Notes: generated by a model not told the origin, from the letters alone. Counted from the first letter of the stretch, positions 48,348-59,534 are shown. The stretch: DNA of 64,000 nt from Rhodopseudomonas palustris (GCF_003591005.1 NZ_QYYD01000004.1:186001-250000), one strand, 5' to 3'. Numbers and translations are program-made.

Positions 48348-49864
48348 CGACGCTGCGGCTCGTGCTCGGCGATCAGCTGACCCGCAACGTCGCAGCGTTG
48401 CAGGGCGCGGCGGGCGGCGATGTCGTGCTGATGGCCGAAGTCGCCGACGAAACCACTTACGTCAAGCACCACAAGCAGAAGATCGCCTTCATCTTCTCGG
48501 CGATGCGCCACTTCGCCGAGGAGCTCCGCGCCGACGGTCTCACCGTCGACTACATCAAGCTCGACGCCCGCGGCAACACCGGCTCGATCGCCGGCGAACT
48601 CGCGCGTGCGGTCAAGCGGCACAAGCCGTCGCGCGTGGTGATCACCGCGCCGGGCGAATGGCGGCTGATGTCGGAATTTCGCGCGCTCGATCCCGGCGTC
48701 CCGGTCGAGATCCGCGACGACGACCGCTTCTTTGCCTCTACCGCGCGGTTCGCCGCGTGGGCGAAGGATCGCAAAGCGCTGCGGATGGAATTCTTCTATC
48801 GCGAGATGCGGCGCGAGTCCGATCTGCTGATGAAAGGCGACGAGCCCGCCGGCGGGCAGTGGAATTACGACAGCGACAACCGCAAACGCTTGCCGGCCTC
48901 GGTCACGGTGCCGCAGCGCTTCGGTATCAAGCCCGACGCGATCACCCGCGAGGTGATCGCGCTGGTCGCGGCGCAGTTTGCCGATCATTTCGGCGACCTC
49001 GAGCCGTTCGAATGGGCGGTGACCCGCGCCGACGCGCTGCGCGCCTACGCGGACTTTCTCGACCAAGCGCTGCCGAATTTCGGCGCCTATCAGGACGCGA
49101 TGGCGAGCGGCGAGCCGTTCGTGTTTCACGCGGCGATCTCGCCGTATCTCAACGCCGGGCTGCTGACGCCGCGCGAAGTCTGCGTCGCGGCCGAGCGCGA
49201 ATACATCGAGAAGCGCGCGCCGCTCAACGCCGTCGAAGGCTTCATCCGCCAGATCCTCGGCTGGCGCGAATATGTCCGCGGCGTGTACTGGCTGAAGATG
49301 CCGGACTACGCAGAGACGAACGCGCTGCAGGCGACGCGCGACCTGCCGTGGCTGTATTGGTCCGGCGAGACCGACATGCACTGCATGGCCGAGGCGATCG
49401 GGCACACCCGGCGGCACGCGTATTCGCACCACATCCAGCGCCTGATGGTGACGGGCAATTTCGCGTTGCTGGCCGGCATCGATCCCAAGCAGGTCGCCGA
49501 GTGGTACCTGGTCGTCTATGCCGACGCCTATGAGTGGGTCGAGCTGCCGAACGTGCAGGGCATGTCGCAATTCGCCGACGGAGGTTTGCTGGCGTCGAAG
49601 CCCTACGCATCGTCGGGCGCTTATATCGACCGGATGTCCGACTTCTGCAAAAGCTGCGCCTACGATGTGAAGCAGAAGTCCGGACCCAGGGCCTGTCCGT
49701 TCAACTACCTGTACTGGGCCTTCCTGATCCGTAACGCCAAAAACCTGCGCGGCAACCAGCGCCTGGCCATGCCCTACCGCACGCTGGCCGGCTGGGACGA
49801 GGCACGCAAGGCGGCGATCGTGGCCGAGGCCGAGGCGTTTCTCGACGGGCTGGCGACGGAGTAA
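48344..49864 (+). CDS. Fe-S cryptochrome/photolyase-related protein (FeS-BCP type)
   Basis: 506 residues, like bacterial (6-4) photolyase PhrB of Agrobacterium. RLVLGDQLTRNVAALQ starts the antenna domain; the FAD domain has GFIRQILGWREYVRGVYWLK, LPWLYWSGETDMHCMAEAIG and YSHHIQRLMVTGNFALLAGI. The C-terminal Fe-S cysteines appear in FCKSCAYDVKQKSGPRACPF, with one more upstream (DMHC). Expected light-driven DNA repair or blue-light sensing, with 8-HDF-type antenna in PhrB. Co-translated with DUF2256. Confidence 0.92.
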   Translation: MTTLRLVLGDQLTRNVAALQGAAGGDVVLMAEVADETTYVKHHKQKIAFIFSAMRHFAEELRADGLTVDYIKLDARGNTGSIAGELARAVKRHKPSRVVITAPGEWRLMSEFRALDPGVPVEIRDDDRFFASTARFAAWAKDRKALRMEFFYREMRRESDLLMKGDEPAGGQWNYDSDNRKRLPASVTVPQRFGIKPDAITREVIALVAAQFADHFGDLEPFEWAVTRADALRAYADFLDQALPNFGAYQDAMASGEPFVFHAAISPYLNAGLLTPREVCVAAEREYIEKRAPLNAVEGFIRQILGWREYVRGVYWLKMPDYAETNALQATRDLPWLYWSGETDMHCMAEAIGHTRRHAYSHHIQRLMVTGNFALLAGIDPKQVAEWYLVVYADAYEWVELPNVQGMSQFADGGLLASKPYASSGAYIDRMSDFCKSCAYDVKQKSGPRACPFNYLYWAFLIRNAKNLRGNQRLAMPYRTLAGWDEARKAAIVAEAEAFLDGLATE

Positions 49865-49898
49865 GCAAAGTGTTACGCAGCGCTACAAACCTCTCGTT

Positions 49899-50086
49899 CG
49901 TCATTCCGGGGCGCGCGCAGCGCGAACCCGGAATCCATAAGCCCTGCGGTCTCGATTGATACTCAGCGCGGGGAACGCCATGCGAAAGCCGCGACGGCGG
50001 TGCTTATGGATTCCGGACTTGCGCGCGGAGCCTGTCATCGGGCCGGCCGAAGGCCGGACCCGGTGGCGCGCAATCCGGAATGACGG
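49899..50086. repeat. Long class-A repeat
   Basis: GTCATTCCGGGGCGCGCGCA, AACCCGGAATCCATAAGC, a 70-base loop, GCTTATGGATTCCGGACTTG, an inner hairpin GGGCCGGCCGAAGGCCGGACC, and GCGCAATCCGGAATGACGG. Ends pair over the whole element. Confidence 0.88.
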
Positions 50087-50169
50087 GGAGGGGCTTTGCT
50101 GCTGGCCGTCATGCCGATCCACTGGACGGCGCCGGTTCCCGCGCCTATCTTGGCGTCAGGAGTTCTGCC

Positions 50170-50373
50170 ATGGCGACGATGATTTCAGAGGTCTATGACG
50201 CGTTTCTCGCGTCGGGCGCGCCGGAGGACAAGGCGCGCAAGGCGGCCGAGGCGATGGCCGCCTATGAGGGCAGGTTCAACAAGATCGAGGGCGACCTCAA
50301 CCTGCTGAAGTGGATGAACGGCATCACCTGGGCGCTCAGCTTCGGCATTCTGTTCAAGCTGTTCCTGCATTAG
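50170..50373 (+). CDS. Small coiled-coil / membrane-anchored protein
   Basis: 67 residues. EVYDAFLASGAPEDKARKAA, EAMAAYEGRFNKIEGDLNLL, then a C-terminal hydrophobic tail MNGITWALSFGILFKLFLH. A DUF1640/CCDC90-like layout: helical head, coiled coil and one membrane helix at the C-terminus. Such small proteins are common in several copies in these genomes; function unknown. A worn class-A fragment follows at 50389-50430. Confidence 0.7.
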   Translation: MATMISEVYDAFLASGAPEDKARKAAEAMAAYEGRFNKIEGDLNLLKWMNGITWALSFGILFKLFLH

Positions 50374-50452
50374 GCACTGCATTCGCGTTCGTCATTCCGG
50401 GTTCGCGACCGCGCTCGCGCCCCCGATGACTCCCGGAGAGGCAGCGCGCCCC

Positions 50453-50935
50453 TCAATGACTATCCGCCACCTCCGTCGCCGGCACCTTGCGCCGCACGCG
50501 CTTGATCGTGCCTGAGAAGGTGAACAGCGGTCGCTCGCCGCTCTTCAGCATGCCGCGGACGAAGATCAGCGACTTGCCGGCGCGGGTGACTTCGCCGGTG
50601 GCTTCGATCAGTTCGCCCTCGAACGCCGCGTCGAGGAATTCGGCGCCGAACGCCACCGTGACGCCGGGGCCGTCGAGCTCCTTGGTGGCGATGGCGAACA
50701 GGCAGTAATCGGCGAAGGTCATGTAGCAGCCGCCGTGCACCGCCTTCATGCCGTTGAGATGCTTCTTCTCGACGCGGAAGGCGCAGCGCACCCGGCCGTC
50801 GTCGTCGATGCGGTGCCAGAACGGCCCGTTGTGCGACTCGAAGGTGTCGCGCGTCCAGGTCCGCCAGCCGGCAAATTCGCCCTCGGTGGCGATGGTGAGA
50901 TCGGGGCGGTGGGACGGCGGGGCGGCTTGCTGCAC
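50453..50935 (-). CDS. PaaI-type thioesterase
   Basis: 160 residues from GTG 50935 (AAGGA about nine bases upstream). Hotdog fold: VRCAFRVEKKHLNGMKAVHG with the HGG turn (AVHGGCYMTFADYCLFAIAT), GVTVAFGAEFLDAAFEGELI, EATGEVTRAGKSLIFVRGML. The Asp in TFADY is the expected catalytic acid. Likely an acyl-CoA thioesterase; substrate unknown. Divergent from trpB2. Confidence 0.86.
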   Translation of the reverse strand: MQQAAPPSHRPDLTIATEGEFAGWRTWTRDTFESHNGPFWHRIDDDGRVRCAFRVEKKHLNGMKAVHGGCYMTFADYCLFAIATKELDGPGVTVAFGAEFLDAAFEGELIEATGEVTRAGKSLIFVRGMLKSGERPLFTFSGTIKRVRRKVPATEVADSH

Positions 50936-51106
50936 GGCGGAATTATCCTTTGGTCGATGTCGGCTCCATAAAACCGATGCCGCGCTGCAATGCAAATCGC
51001 GCCTGGCACGCGGCCGCGTCATTCAATTGACACGGCGCAATTGGCAGGCCCGCGCGTGCTGTAATACCCTCCCGGCCGCATAAAGGGCCGCCTGAGGGAG
51101 AACAGA

Positions 51107-52471
51107 ATGAGCGACCAGATCAAGTACGTGCTGGACGAGGAGAGCATCCCGAAGTCCTGGTACAATCTCAACGCCGACTTCCCGACGCCGATGCCGCCGG
51201 TGCTGCATCCGGGCACGCATCAGCCGGTCGGCCCGAGCGATCTGGAGCCGCTGTTTCCGATGGAGCTGATCCTCCAGGAAGTCGCGACCGAGCGCTACAT
51301 CGAGATTCCCGAGCCGGTGCGCGACGTGTTCCGGATGTGGCGCCCGGCGCCGCTGATCCGCGCGCGGCGTCTCGAACAGGCGCTGGATACGCCGGCCAAG
51401 ATCTACTTCAAATACGAAGGCGTCTCGCCGGCCGGCTCGCACAAGCCGAACACCGCCGTGCCGCAGGCCTGGTACAACAAGCAGGCCGGCATCAAGAAGC
51501 TGTCGACCGAGACCGGCGCCGGGCAGTGGGGTTCGTCGCTGGCGTTCGCCGGCTCGCTGTTCGGGCTCGACGTGCTGGTGTTCCAGGTCCGCGTCTCCTA
51601 CGACCAGAAGCCGTATCGCCGCGCGCTGATGGAAACCTATGGGGCGCGCTGCATCGCCTCGCCATCAAACGAAACGGACTCCGGCCGTGCGATCCTCGCC
51701 AAGACGCCGAACAGCCCCGGCTCGCTCGGCATCGCGATCTCCGAGGCGGTCGAGATCGCCGCGAAGAATCCGGACGTCAAATACGCGCTCGGCTCGGTGC
51801 TCAACCACGTCATGCTGCACCAGACCATCATCGGCCAGGAAGCCATCAAGCAGTTCGAGCTGGCCGGCGACGATCCCGACGTGGTGATCGGCTGCGCCGG
51901 CGGCGGCTCCAACTTCGCCGGCCTTGCGTTCCCGTTCCTCGGTCTGCAGCTGCGCGGCGGCCGCAAGCGGCGCATCATCGCGGTCGAGCCGGCGGCGTGC
52001 CCGACGCTGACCCGCGGCACCTACGCCTATGATTTCGGCGACACCGCACATCTCACCCCGCTGGTGAAGATGCATACGCTCGGCTCGACCTTCATGCCGC
52101 CCGGTTTCCACGCCGGCGGCCTGCGCTATCACGGCATGAGCGGGATGGTGTCGCACGCTTACGAGCTCGGCCTGATCGAGGCGCGCGCCTACCAGCAGGT
52201 CGGCTGCTTCGAAGCCGGCGTGCAGTTCGCCCGCACCGAGGGCATCGTGCCGGCGCCGGAATCGACCCACGCGGTGCGCTGCGCCATCGACGAGGCGCTG
52301 CGCTGCAAGGAAGAGGGCAAGGCGGAGACCATCCTATTCAACCTCTCCGGTCACGGCCATTTCGACATGCAGGCCTACATCAACTACTTCGACGGCAAGC
52401 TTGTCGATCAGGATTACGACGAAGCCGATCTGGCCACCGCGCTGGCCGGCCTGCCGGCGGTGGCGGCTTAA
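51107..52471 (+). CDS. TrpB2-type tryptophan synthase beta-like protein
   Basis: 454 residues, PLP fold type II. The long N-terminal extension ([40 protein letters not shown]) is diagnostic of TrpB2. PLP lysine is in [20 protein letters not shown]; the phosphate-binding loop is [18 protein letters not shown]. Makes tryptophan from indole or serine-derived aminoacrylate; TrpB2 is often not in the trp operon and may salvage indole. RBS GAGGGAGAAC. Monocistronic. Confidence 0.93.
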   Translation: MSDQIKYVLDEESIPKSWYNLNADFPTPMPPVLHPGTHQPVGPSDLEPLFPMELILQEVATERYIEIPEPVRDVFRMWRPAPLIRARRLEQALDTPAKIYFKYEGVSPAGSHKPNTAVPQAWYNKQAGIKKLSTETGAGQWGSSLAFAGSLFGLDVLVFQVRVSYDQKPYRRALMETYGARCIASPSNETDSGRAILAKTPNSPGSLGIAISEAVEIAAKNPDVKYALGSVLNHVMLHQTIIGQEAIKQFELAGDDPDVVIGCAGGGSNFAGLAFPFLGLQLRGGRKRRIIAVEPAACPTLTRGTYAYDFGDTAHLTPLVKMHTLGSTFMPPGFHAGGLRYHGMSGMVSHAYELGLIEARAYQQVGCFEAGVQFARTEGIVPAPESTHAVRCAIDEALRCKEEGKAETILFNLSGHGHFDMQAYINYFDGKLVDQDYDEADLATALAGLPAVAA

Positions 52472-52481
52472 CGGCGACCTT

Positions 52482-52561
52482 CGTCATTGCGAGGAGCGCA
52501 GCGACGAAGCAATCCAGCCCGGAGCACGGCGCTGGATTGCTTCGCTTCGCTCGCAATGACG
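52482..52561. repeat. Class-B palindromic repeat
   Basis: GTCATTGCGAGGAGCGCAGC ... AAGCAATCCAGC, loop, CTGGATTGCTTCGCTTCGCT CGCAATGACG. The remaining 52562-52777 before purL shows no gene; it should contain the purL promoter. Confidence 0.9.
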
Positions 52562-52777
52562 CCCGAGGGCGCTGTGCCTGTTTCCGTGGCTGGTCGGGTC
52601 AAGCCTGGCGATGACCAGATCCGGGGGAATTCCGCGTCTCATCAATGATTTGCGGTCATCGTGCCGCGTCCCCGCGCCATCCCCAGCTGCGCAGAAAACC
52701 CTTTCCCCCCCGGGCCGATCTTTCTACATAACAGCGGTCCGCGCCGGCCCCTCCGGCGCGCCGAGGAATGCTGCCCT

Positions 52778-54988
<2,211 letters not shown>

Positions 54989-55012
54989 ACGTCGCATCCA
55001 GACGCCTGCCGC

Positions 55013-55552
55013 CGTCATTGCGAGGAGCGAAGCGACGAAGCAATCCAGCGCAGTGCACTGCGCCGCTGGATTGCTTCGCTTCGCTCGCAATGACGCAGCA
55101 CCCCCCCCCGCCGTCATTCCGGGGCGCGAGCGCAGCGAGCGAACCCGGAATCTCCGCCACGTAGCAAAACCTCTTCCCGTCATTCCGGGATGCGCGCCCT
55201 TGCGCGCAGGCCCGGAATCCATAGCCCCTGGAGTCGCGGCGAAGCACTGCGTAGGTCCCGCTATGCGTAAGTAACAAGCCGCAGTGGTTATGGATTCCGG
55301 GCTCGCGCCAAGAGGCGCGCCCCGGGATGACGAGCGGGAAGAGCCTCGTGAAAGTGCGCGAAGTCGGAATCTCAGCCACGCATCCCACCCTCACGTTCGT
55401 CATTCCGGGATGCGCGCCCTTGCGCGCAGGCCCGGAATCCATAGCCCCTGGGATCGCGGGGAAGCACAGCGTATGTCCCGCTATGCGTAAGTAACAGGCC
55501 GCAGTGGTTATGGATTCCGGGCTCGCGCCAAGTGGCGCGCCCCGGAATGACG
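55013..55552. repeat. Cluster of four palindromic repeats
   Basis: A 540-base array after purL: a class-B element (55013-55095), a half class-A (55110-55157), and two near-identical 155-base class-A elements (55178-55332, 55398-55552). The latter begin GTCATTCCGGGATGCGCGCC CTTGCGCGCA, contain GGAATCCATAGCCCCTGG and TATGCGTAAGTAAC, then GTGGTTATGGATTCCGGGCT and end CGCGCCCCGG(A/G)ATGACG. No gene lies here. Confidence 0.9.
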
Positions 55553-55650
55553 GGGAGGGGTGTGGTTACTTCGCGCGCCCCGGAATGACAGAAGAGAGGG
55601 GGTGCGCAGCGAAGCAGCGGAGCCGCAGGCCCGTAGCGCCCGCCGCCCCG

Positions 55651-56838
55651 CTACAACACCCGATGCGATCCCGGGATCTTTCGCAGCAGCGCCGTGGTTG
55701 CCCAGCTCAGCAATAGCCCGAGCACGAACACCGTGCCGGCCTTGGCGATCGCCGGCCATTGCAGGTCGTACAGTGCGTATTGCAGCCACAGCATATAGGC
55801 GTAGTGCACCAGGAAGATGCCGTAGGCGTCGTGCTGCAAGGGATCGAGGATGCTCCAGCCGGCGCGCTGGAAGCGCAGGAAGAACGCCAGGATGGCGAAG
55901 ATCACGGTGACGCTGAACGCCGCGAAGGCGAGTCCGTAGCCGGCTTCGTACCACATCGGCAGGTCCGGCGGATTGCCCAGGATGCCGCGCTTGATGCCGA
56001 TGAAGCCCCACATCGCCGCATAGGGCAGCACCGCCAGGAGCGCCCAGACGTACCATTGCTTGGCGAGCCGGCCGCCGGCACTGATTACGCCGAATTCCGG
56101 ATGGCAGGCGCCGATCCCGGCGCCCATGAAGAAATACGCTGCGTAGAGCAGGATGCGGCTTTCCTGCACGGCGAACGGGCCGAACGAGAGCCATTCGTTC
56201 GGCCCGAAATACACCCGCGCCGGCACGTAGAGCGCAGCGGTAATCGCGAAGGTCGCCACGATATACAGAAACGGCCGCTGATAGCCGATCGACGCCAGCC
56301 GGTTCAGCGGGTCGAGCGTGTGCCGGGAGATCCGGTACATCGCGCCGCCGATGAAGGTGTAGATGAACAGCACCCACAGAAACCACAACGGCCCGCTCGG
56401 CCATGGGCCGACCGTGATCATGTTGCGATAGAAATCGACAAAGCTCAGCATCGGGTCGGCGCGCAGCGCGATCGCGTAGTAGGCGATCGGAATCACCGTG
56501 AACGCCGCGATCACGAACGGAATGCCGAGCCGGATCAGCCGGTCGCGCGCCAGCGATCCGATCCTCGGGCGATGGTCGAGGCTCGGCCACAGAAACAGCC
56601 CCGACAGCAGGAAGAACATCGCCATGAAGAAGCTGTCGGTGGCGAGCACGATGCAATCGAAGCCGATCCAGGACGCCGGGTCGGTGTGGCCGAAATGCGT
56701 GTAGGGGATCACCGAATGGTGAATCAGCACCAGCAGGGTCAGGAAGGTGCGGGCGCGATCGAGCGACAGGTCGCGCACGCGAACGGCAGCGGTCGTCGCC
56801 GCGGCAAGGCCGGCTTGCGTCGGATAGGTGGTCGTCAC
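55651..56838 (-). CDS. Acyltransferase family 3 membrane protein (OpgC-like)
   Basis: 395 residues with about ten membrane helices. RVRDLSLDRARTFLTLLVLI HHSV is the catalytic-type start (family: helix with D-x-x-R ... H). SFFMAMFFLLSGLFLWPSLD, RDRLIRLGIPFVIAAFTVIP and DAYGIFLVHYAYMLWLQYAL are characteristic. Such proteins O-acylate surface or periplasmic glycans (OpgC succinylates glucans). ATG 56838; homology begins at residue 20. No glycan genes beside it. Confidence 0.87.
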   Translation of the reverse strand: MTTTYPTQAGLAAATTAAVRVRDLSLDRARTFLTLLVLIHHSVIPYTHFGHTDPASWIGFDCIVLATDSFFMAMFFLLSGLFLWPSLDHRPRIGSLARDRLIRLGIPFVIAAFTVIPIAYYAIALRADPMLSFVDFYRNMITVGPWPSGPLWFLWVLFIYTFIGGAMYRISRHTLDPLNRLASIGYQRPFLYIVATFAITAALYVPARVYFGPNEWLSFGPFAVQESRILLYAAYFFMGAGIGACHPEFGVISAGGRLAKQWYVWALLAVLPYAAMWGFIGIKRGILGNPPDLPMWYEAGYGLAFAAFSVTVIFAILAFFLRFQRAGWSILDPLQHDAYGIFLVHYAYMLWLQYALYDLQWPAIAKAGTVFVLGLLLSWATTALLRKIPGSHRVL

Positions 56839-56917
56839 GGCTGTTCTCCGTCCATCCGCGGTGCAACAATGCCACGAACTGCCGGCCCGGCAAGATCCAA
56901 AGGGGTTGGATTGATCT

Positions 56918-57280
56918 CTAGGCCGAGACTTCCTCGATCTTGACCTTGTCAGGGTAGAACGCCAGGAAGCCGGCGATCTCGGTCATCGCCGGAAACGGCT
57001 CCTCGTAGCTCCAGATCGCGTTGTCGAGCGTGGTGCCATTTGCGTCGATGCTGAAATAGCTGGCGTCGCCCTTGTAAGGGCAGTGCGTGCTGCGCGCGGT
57101 CTTGTGCAGCAGCGCCATGTTGGCGTCGGCGCGCGGGATGTAGTGCACCGGCGGATAGCTGGCTTCTTTCAGGGTCAGCGCCTGGCTCGATTCGGCGATC
57201 ACCACATCGCCGGCGGTGACGCGCACCCGCTTCGGATTCTGCGTGATCGTGATCGGGTGGTCGGGGCCGGGGATTCTCAT
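56918..57280 (-). CDS. DUF427 protein
   Basis: 120 residues. RIPGPDHPITITQNPKRVRV, AGDVVIAESSQALTLKEASY, PPVHYIPRADANMALL, STHCPYKGDASYFSI and IWSYEEPFPAMTEIAGFLAF YPDKV are the DUF427 signature. ATG 57280 preferred: the GAGG of GCGAGGT is too close to ATG 57286. Small beta-barrel protein with unknown biochemical role. Convergent with bolA region downstream side. Confidence 0.92.
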   Translation of the reverse strand: MRIPGPDHPITITQNPKRVRVTAGDVVIAESSQALTLKEASYPPVHYIPRADANMALLHKTARSTHCPYKGDASYFSIDANGTTLDNAIWSYEEPFPAMTEIAGFLAFYPDKVKIEEVSA

Positions 57281-57444
57281 GGACATACCTCGCGATAGGC
57301 CTGGCGGCGGCAGGCGCCGCGCCTCAACCAGATGTGCGACCTCGGCAGGCTTTGAAAGGGCCGCGCCGCACGATAGTATCTCACAGGTAAGGGATGGCCG
57401 ATGCCGGGGCCATCCGGAATCGATCAATTTTCGGAGGACTGGGA

Positions 57445-57681
57445 ATGCCGATGGATGCCCGCGACATCGAGGCCATGATCAAGGCCGCGATTCCCGACGC
57501 GGAAGTGACGATTCGCGACCTTGCCGGCGATGGCGACCACTACGCCGCTACGGTGGTCTCGGAGTCGTTCCGGGGCAAGTCGCGGGTGCAGCAGCATCAA
57601 ATCGTCTATGCCTCGCTGAAAGGCCAGATGGGCGGCGTGCTGCACGCGCTGGCGCTGCAGACCGGCGTGCCGGAGAGCTGA
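57445..57681 (+). CDS. BolA/IbaG family protein
   Basis: 78 residues, class of IbaG (YrbA) rather than full BolA. MDARDIEAMIKAAIPDAEVT, GDGDHYAATVVSESFRGKSR, VQQHQIVYASLKGQMGGVLH. His in the loop (DHY) and V-x-x-H-Q-x-V-Y are the ligands to a 2Fe-2S cluster shared with monothiol glutaredoxin. RBS GGAGGACTGGGA. In many relatives grxD follows at once; here a CtrA-like box and an HNH-type gene do. Confidence 0.9.
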   Translation: MPMDARDIEAMIKAAIPDAEVTIRDLAGDGDHYAATVVSESFRGKSRVQQHQIVYASLKGQMGGVLHALALQTGVPES

Positions 57682-57718
57682 CGCCGGTTTGGCACCGCTG
57701 CGCTCCGGGATCACAGGC

Positions 57719-57734
57719 TTAACCGAAGCTTAAC
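57719..57734 (+). promoter_or_regulatory. CtrA-type binding site
   Basis: TTAACCGAAGCTTAAC fits TTAA-N7-TTAA(C) exactly, 40 bases before the TTG of the HNH-type gene. CtrA is the alphaproteobacterial cell-cycle regulator; regulation is inferred. Confidence 0.6.
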
Positions 57735-57773
57735 GGCGGCGCGGCACCGTCGGCGCGGGTCGGAGAGCCACAT

Positions 57774-58505
57774 TTGTCGAACTGGCGGGACGAAAAGGCG
57801 AAGGCCAACGCGCAGGCGCTGGCGCGGCTGAGCAAGCGGCTGCCCGCGGCGTTTCCGCAGGCCGTGCTGGTGCGGGCGCGGAGCTGCTCGTGGGCGCCGT
57901 CGACGCTGCGTGTCGCGATCGACGGCTATTGGCGTGCGCATCCGCTGCGCGCCGACCGCCTGGCGCGGCTGCTGGCCGGCCGCAGCGGCGCGCCGGACGG
58001 GTGGCGCTGGCAGATCGGCGATCCGGATCGCGGCTTGCCGGCGACGTTTCGCACGCCGCCGGCGCCGTATCGCGAAAACGCCTTCGCAAGGGGCCCGGGC
58101 TTCTGCTGCGTCTGCGGCCAGCCGGTGTATCGATTCGGCTGGCACGCCGATCTGTGGGACGCCGGGCCGAACTCCAGGGCGAACTGGCACAGCGCCTGCG
58201 TCACCGCCTGGCAATTCTGGACTGCGCCGAGCGCCCAGGCCAAGCTGCTGCGCAAGCTGCAGGGCCGGCGCTGCGGATCGACCAACCGGCGCCTGCTGCG
58301 GACCGCGGAGGTCGATCACCAGGTGCCGTTATTTCACGTCTGGCGCCAGCACCGCGACACGGCCTGGCCGCAACTGCTCGGCTATTGGGGCCTGCCCAAT
58401 CTGCAAGTCATCAACCGCGAAGTCCACGCCGCCAAATGCGCCGAGGAGGCGAGGGGACGAAGCGCGGCGCGAGCCGCGGCAGCGACCGAGACGGCGTCCG
58501 TCTAG
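57774..58505 (+). CDS. HNH-type zinc nuclease-like protein
   Basis: 243 residues from TTG 57774. Residues 1-110 are Arg/Ala-rich helices (QALARLSKRLPAAFPQAVLV, APSTLRVAIDGYWRAHPLRA). A zinc site starts with PGFCCVCGQPVYRFGWHADL. The HNH-like core is RLLRTAEVDHQVPLFHVWRQ HR and NLQVINREVHAAKCAEEA: D-H, then N and H-x3-C in proper order. It could cut or nick DNA. No methyltransferase or phage gene is adjacent. The start lies 40 bases after the CtrA-like site, supporting TTG. Confidence 0.72.
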   Translation: MSNWRDEKAKANAQALARLSKRLPAAFPQAVLVRARSCSWAPSTLRVAIDGYWRAHPLRADRLARLLAGRSGAPDGWRWQIGDPDRGLPATFRTPPAPYRENAFARGPGFCCVCGQPVYRFGWHADLWDAGPNSRANWHSACVTAWQFWTAPSAQAKLLRKLQGRRCGSTNRRLLRTAEVDHQVPLFHVWRQHRDTAWPQLLGYWGLPNLQVINREVHAAKCAEEARGRSAARAAAATETASV

Positions 58506-58516
58506 AAGCCTCTCTG

Positions 58517-58602
58517 CGTCATGCCCGGCCTTGTGCCGGGCATCCACGCCTTGCTGACTTAAAGACAAAAAAGGCGTGGCCGGGACAAGCCCGGCCATGA
58601 CG
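58517..58602. repeat. Class-C palindromic repeat
   Basis: GTCATGCCCGGCCTTGTGCC GGGCATCCACGCCTTG, loop with CTTAAAGACAAAAAA, GGCGTGGCCGGGACAAGCCC GGCCATGACG. Sits between convergent HNH-type and TetR genes. Confidence 0.9.
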
Positions 58603-58638
58603 AACGTTGTGCGAGGGGTGTAGTGACTGGTAGTCGCC

Positions 58639-59217
58639 CTATCCCTTGCACAGCCGATCGATCAACGGGTTGGTGATCGCTGCAAACATCTTCGGCTCGC
58701 CATAGGCGCGCGCGGACAGCATCGCGCCGTGAACGGTCGCCATGAAGATCTCGGCTTCGGCACGCGGCGTGTCTTTCAGCGCCAGGCTGCCGTCCTTGTG
58801 GCCGCGCTCCAGCGCCGATTTCAGCCACGCCGACAGCGCGCGGAAATGCGCCCGCACCTCTGCCGCGACCTCGTCGGGGAGCAGGGGCAGTTCGGTCGCC
58901 AGCAGCGCGCAGACGCAGAACGGCGCGCTGCCGTCCTTGATGCAGGCGGCCCAATAGCCGGTGTAGCTGCGCAGTTGCGCGGCCGGGTCGGACGCCTCGC
59001 GCGCCAGATGCGCCAGCCCGGCGGCGGCGTCCTTGCGATATTGCGCGACCAGCTTCTGCACCAGCTCGGCCTTGGTCGGGAAATGGTGATGAATGCTGGG
59101 TTTGCGGATGCCGACCGCGTCGGCGATATCGGCGTAGCTGAAGCCGTTGTAGCCGCCCGCAATGATCAGCCCGCGCGCGCAAGCCAAGATCTGGTCGGCC
59201 GTCGACAGATTGGTCAT
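58639..59217 (-). CDS. TetR/AcrR family repressor
   Basis: 192 residues. HTH at about 15-50: ILACARGLIIAGGYNGFSYA, DIADAVGIRKPSIHHHFPTK (recognition helix), AELVQKLVAQYRKDA. The ligand domain has FCVCALLATELPLLPDEVAA and EIFMATVHGAMLSARAYGEP. The layout is close to AcuR/NemR-like repressors of small electrophiles. A 16-base palindrome lies 11 bases upstream of its start and a matching one 250 bases further, before the next gene, so it probably controls both. Confidence 0.9.
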   Translation of the reverse strand: MTNLSTADQILACARGLIIAGGYNGFSYADIADAVGIRKPSIHHHFPTKAELVQKLVAQYRKDAAAGLAHLAREASDPAAQLRSYTGYWAACIKDGSAPFCVCALLATELPLLPDEVAAEVRAHFRALSAWLKSALERGHKDGSLALKDTPRAEAEIFMATVHGAMLSARAYGEPKMFAAITNPLIDRLCKG

Positions 59218-59227
59218 GCCGGCTGTT

Positions 59228-59243
59228 TACCTTCTAGTTGGTA
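59228..59243. promoter_or_regulatory. TetR operator 1
   Basis: TACCTTCTAGTTGGTA: TACC-N2-CTAG-N2-GGTA, directly before the TetR gene. Shares its pattern with the site at 59484. Confidence 0.7.
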
Positions 59244-59282
59244 GAATGTCCAGTCTAGTGTAAAGTTATGCAACCCCACGCC

Positions 59283-59400
59283 CGTCATTCCGGGGAACGC
59301 GCAACGCGCGTGAACCCGGAATCCCGCAGCGTTCTGCGGCTCTCTGATGTCCATAACATCTGGATTCCGGGTTCGCTCGCAAGGGCGAGCGCCCCGGAAG
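59283..59400. repeat. Class-A palindromic repeat
   Basis: GTCATTCCGGGGAACGCGCA, AACCCGGAATCCCGCAGCG, loop, CATCTGGATTCCGGGTTCGC, then GCGAGCGCCCCGGAAG. It separates the two TetR operators. Confidence 0.87.
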
Positions 59401-59483
59401 AGCCTCACGCGCGAGCGCTCCCGAGTGGTTGTCATCAAGCAAACGTCATCGGGGGGCGGCCAATCTGCGTTTGCAAAGGCGTC

Positions 59484-59499
59484 TACCTACTAGTAGATA
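59484..59499. promoter_or_regulatory. TetR operator 2
   Basis: TACCTACTAGTAGATA: TACC-N2-CTAG-N2-GATA, 36 bases before the ATG of the DUF308-like gene; inferred target of the neighbouring TetR. Confidence 0.7.
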
Positions 59500-59534
59500 G
59501 GCGATGTCATCGACATTCCAACAGGAGCATCGAC

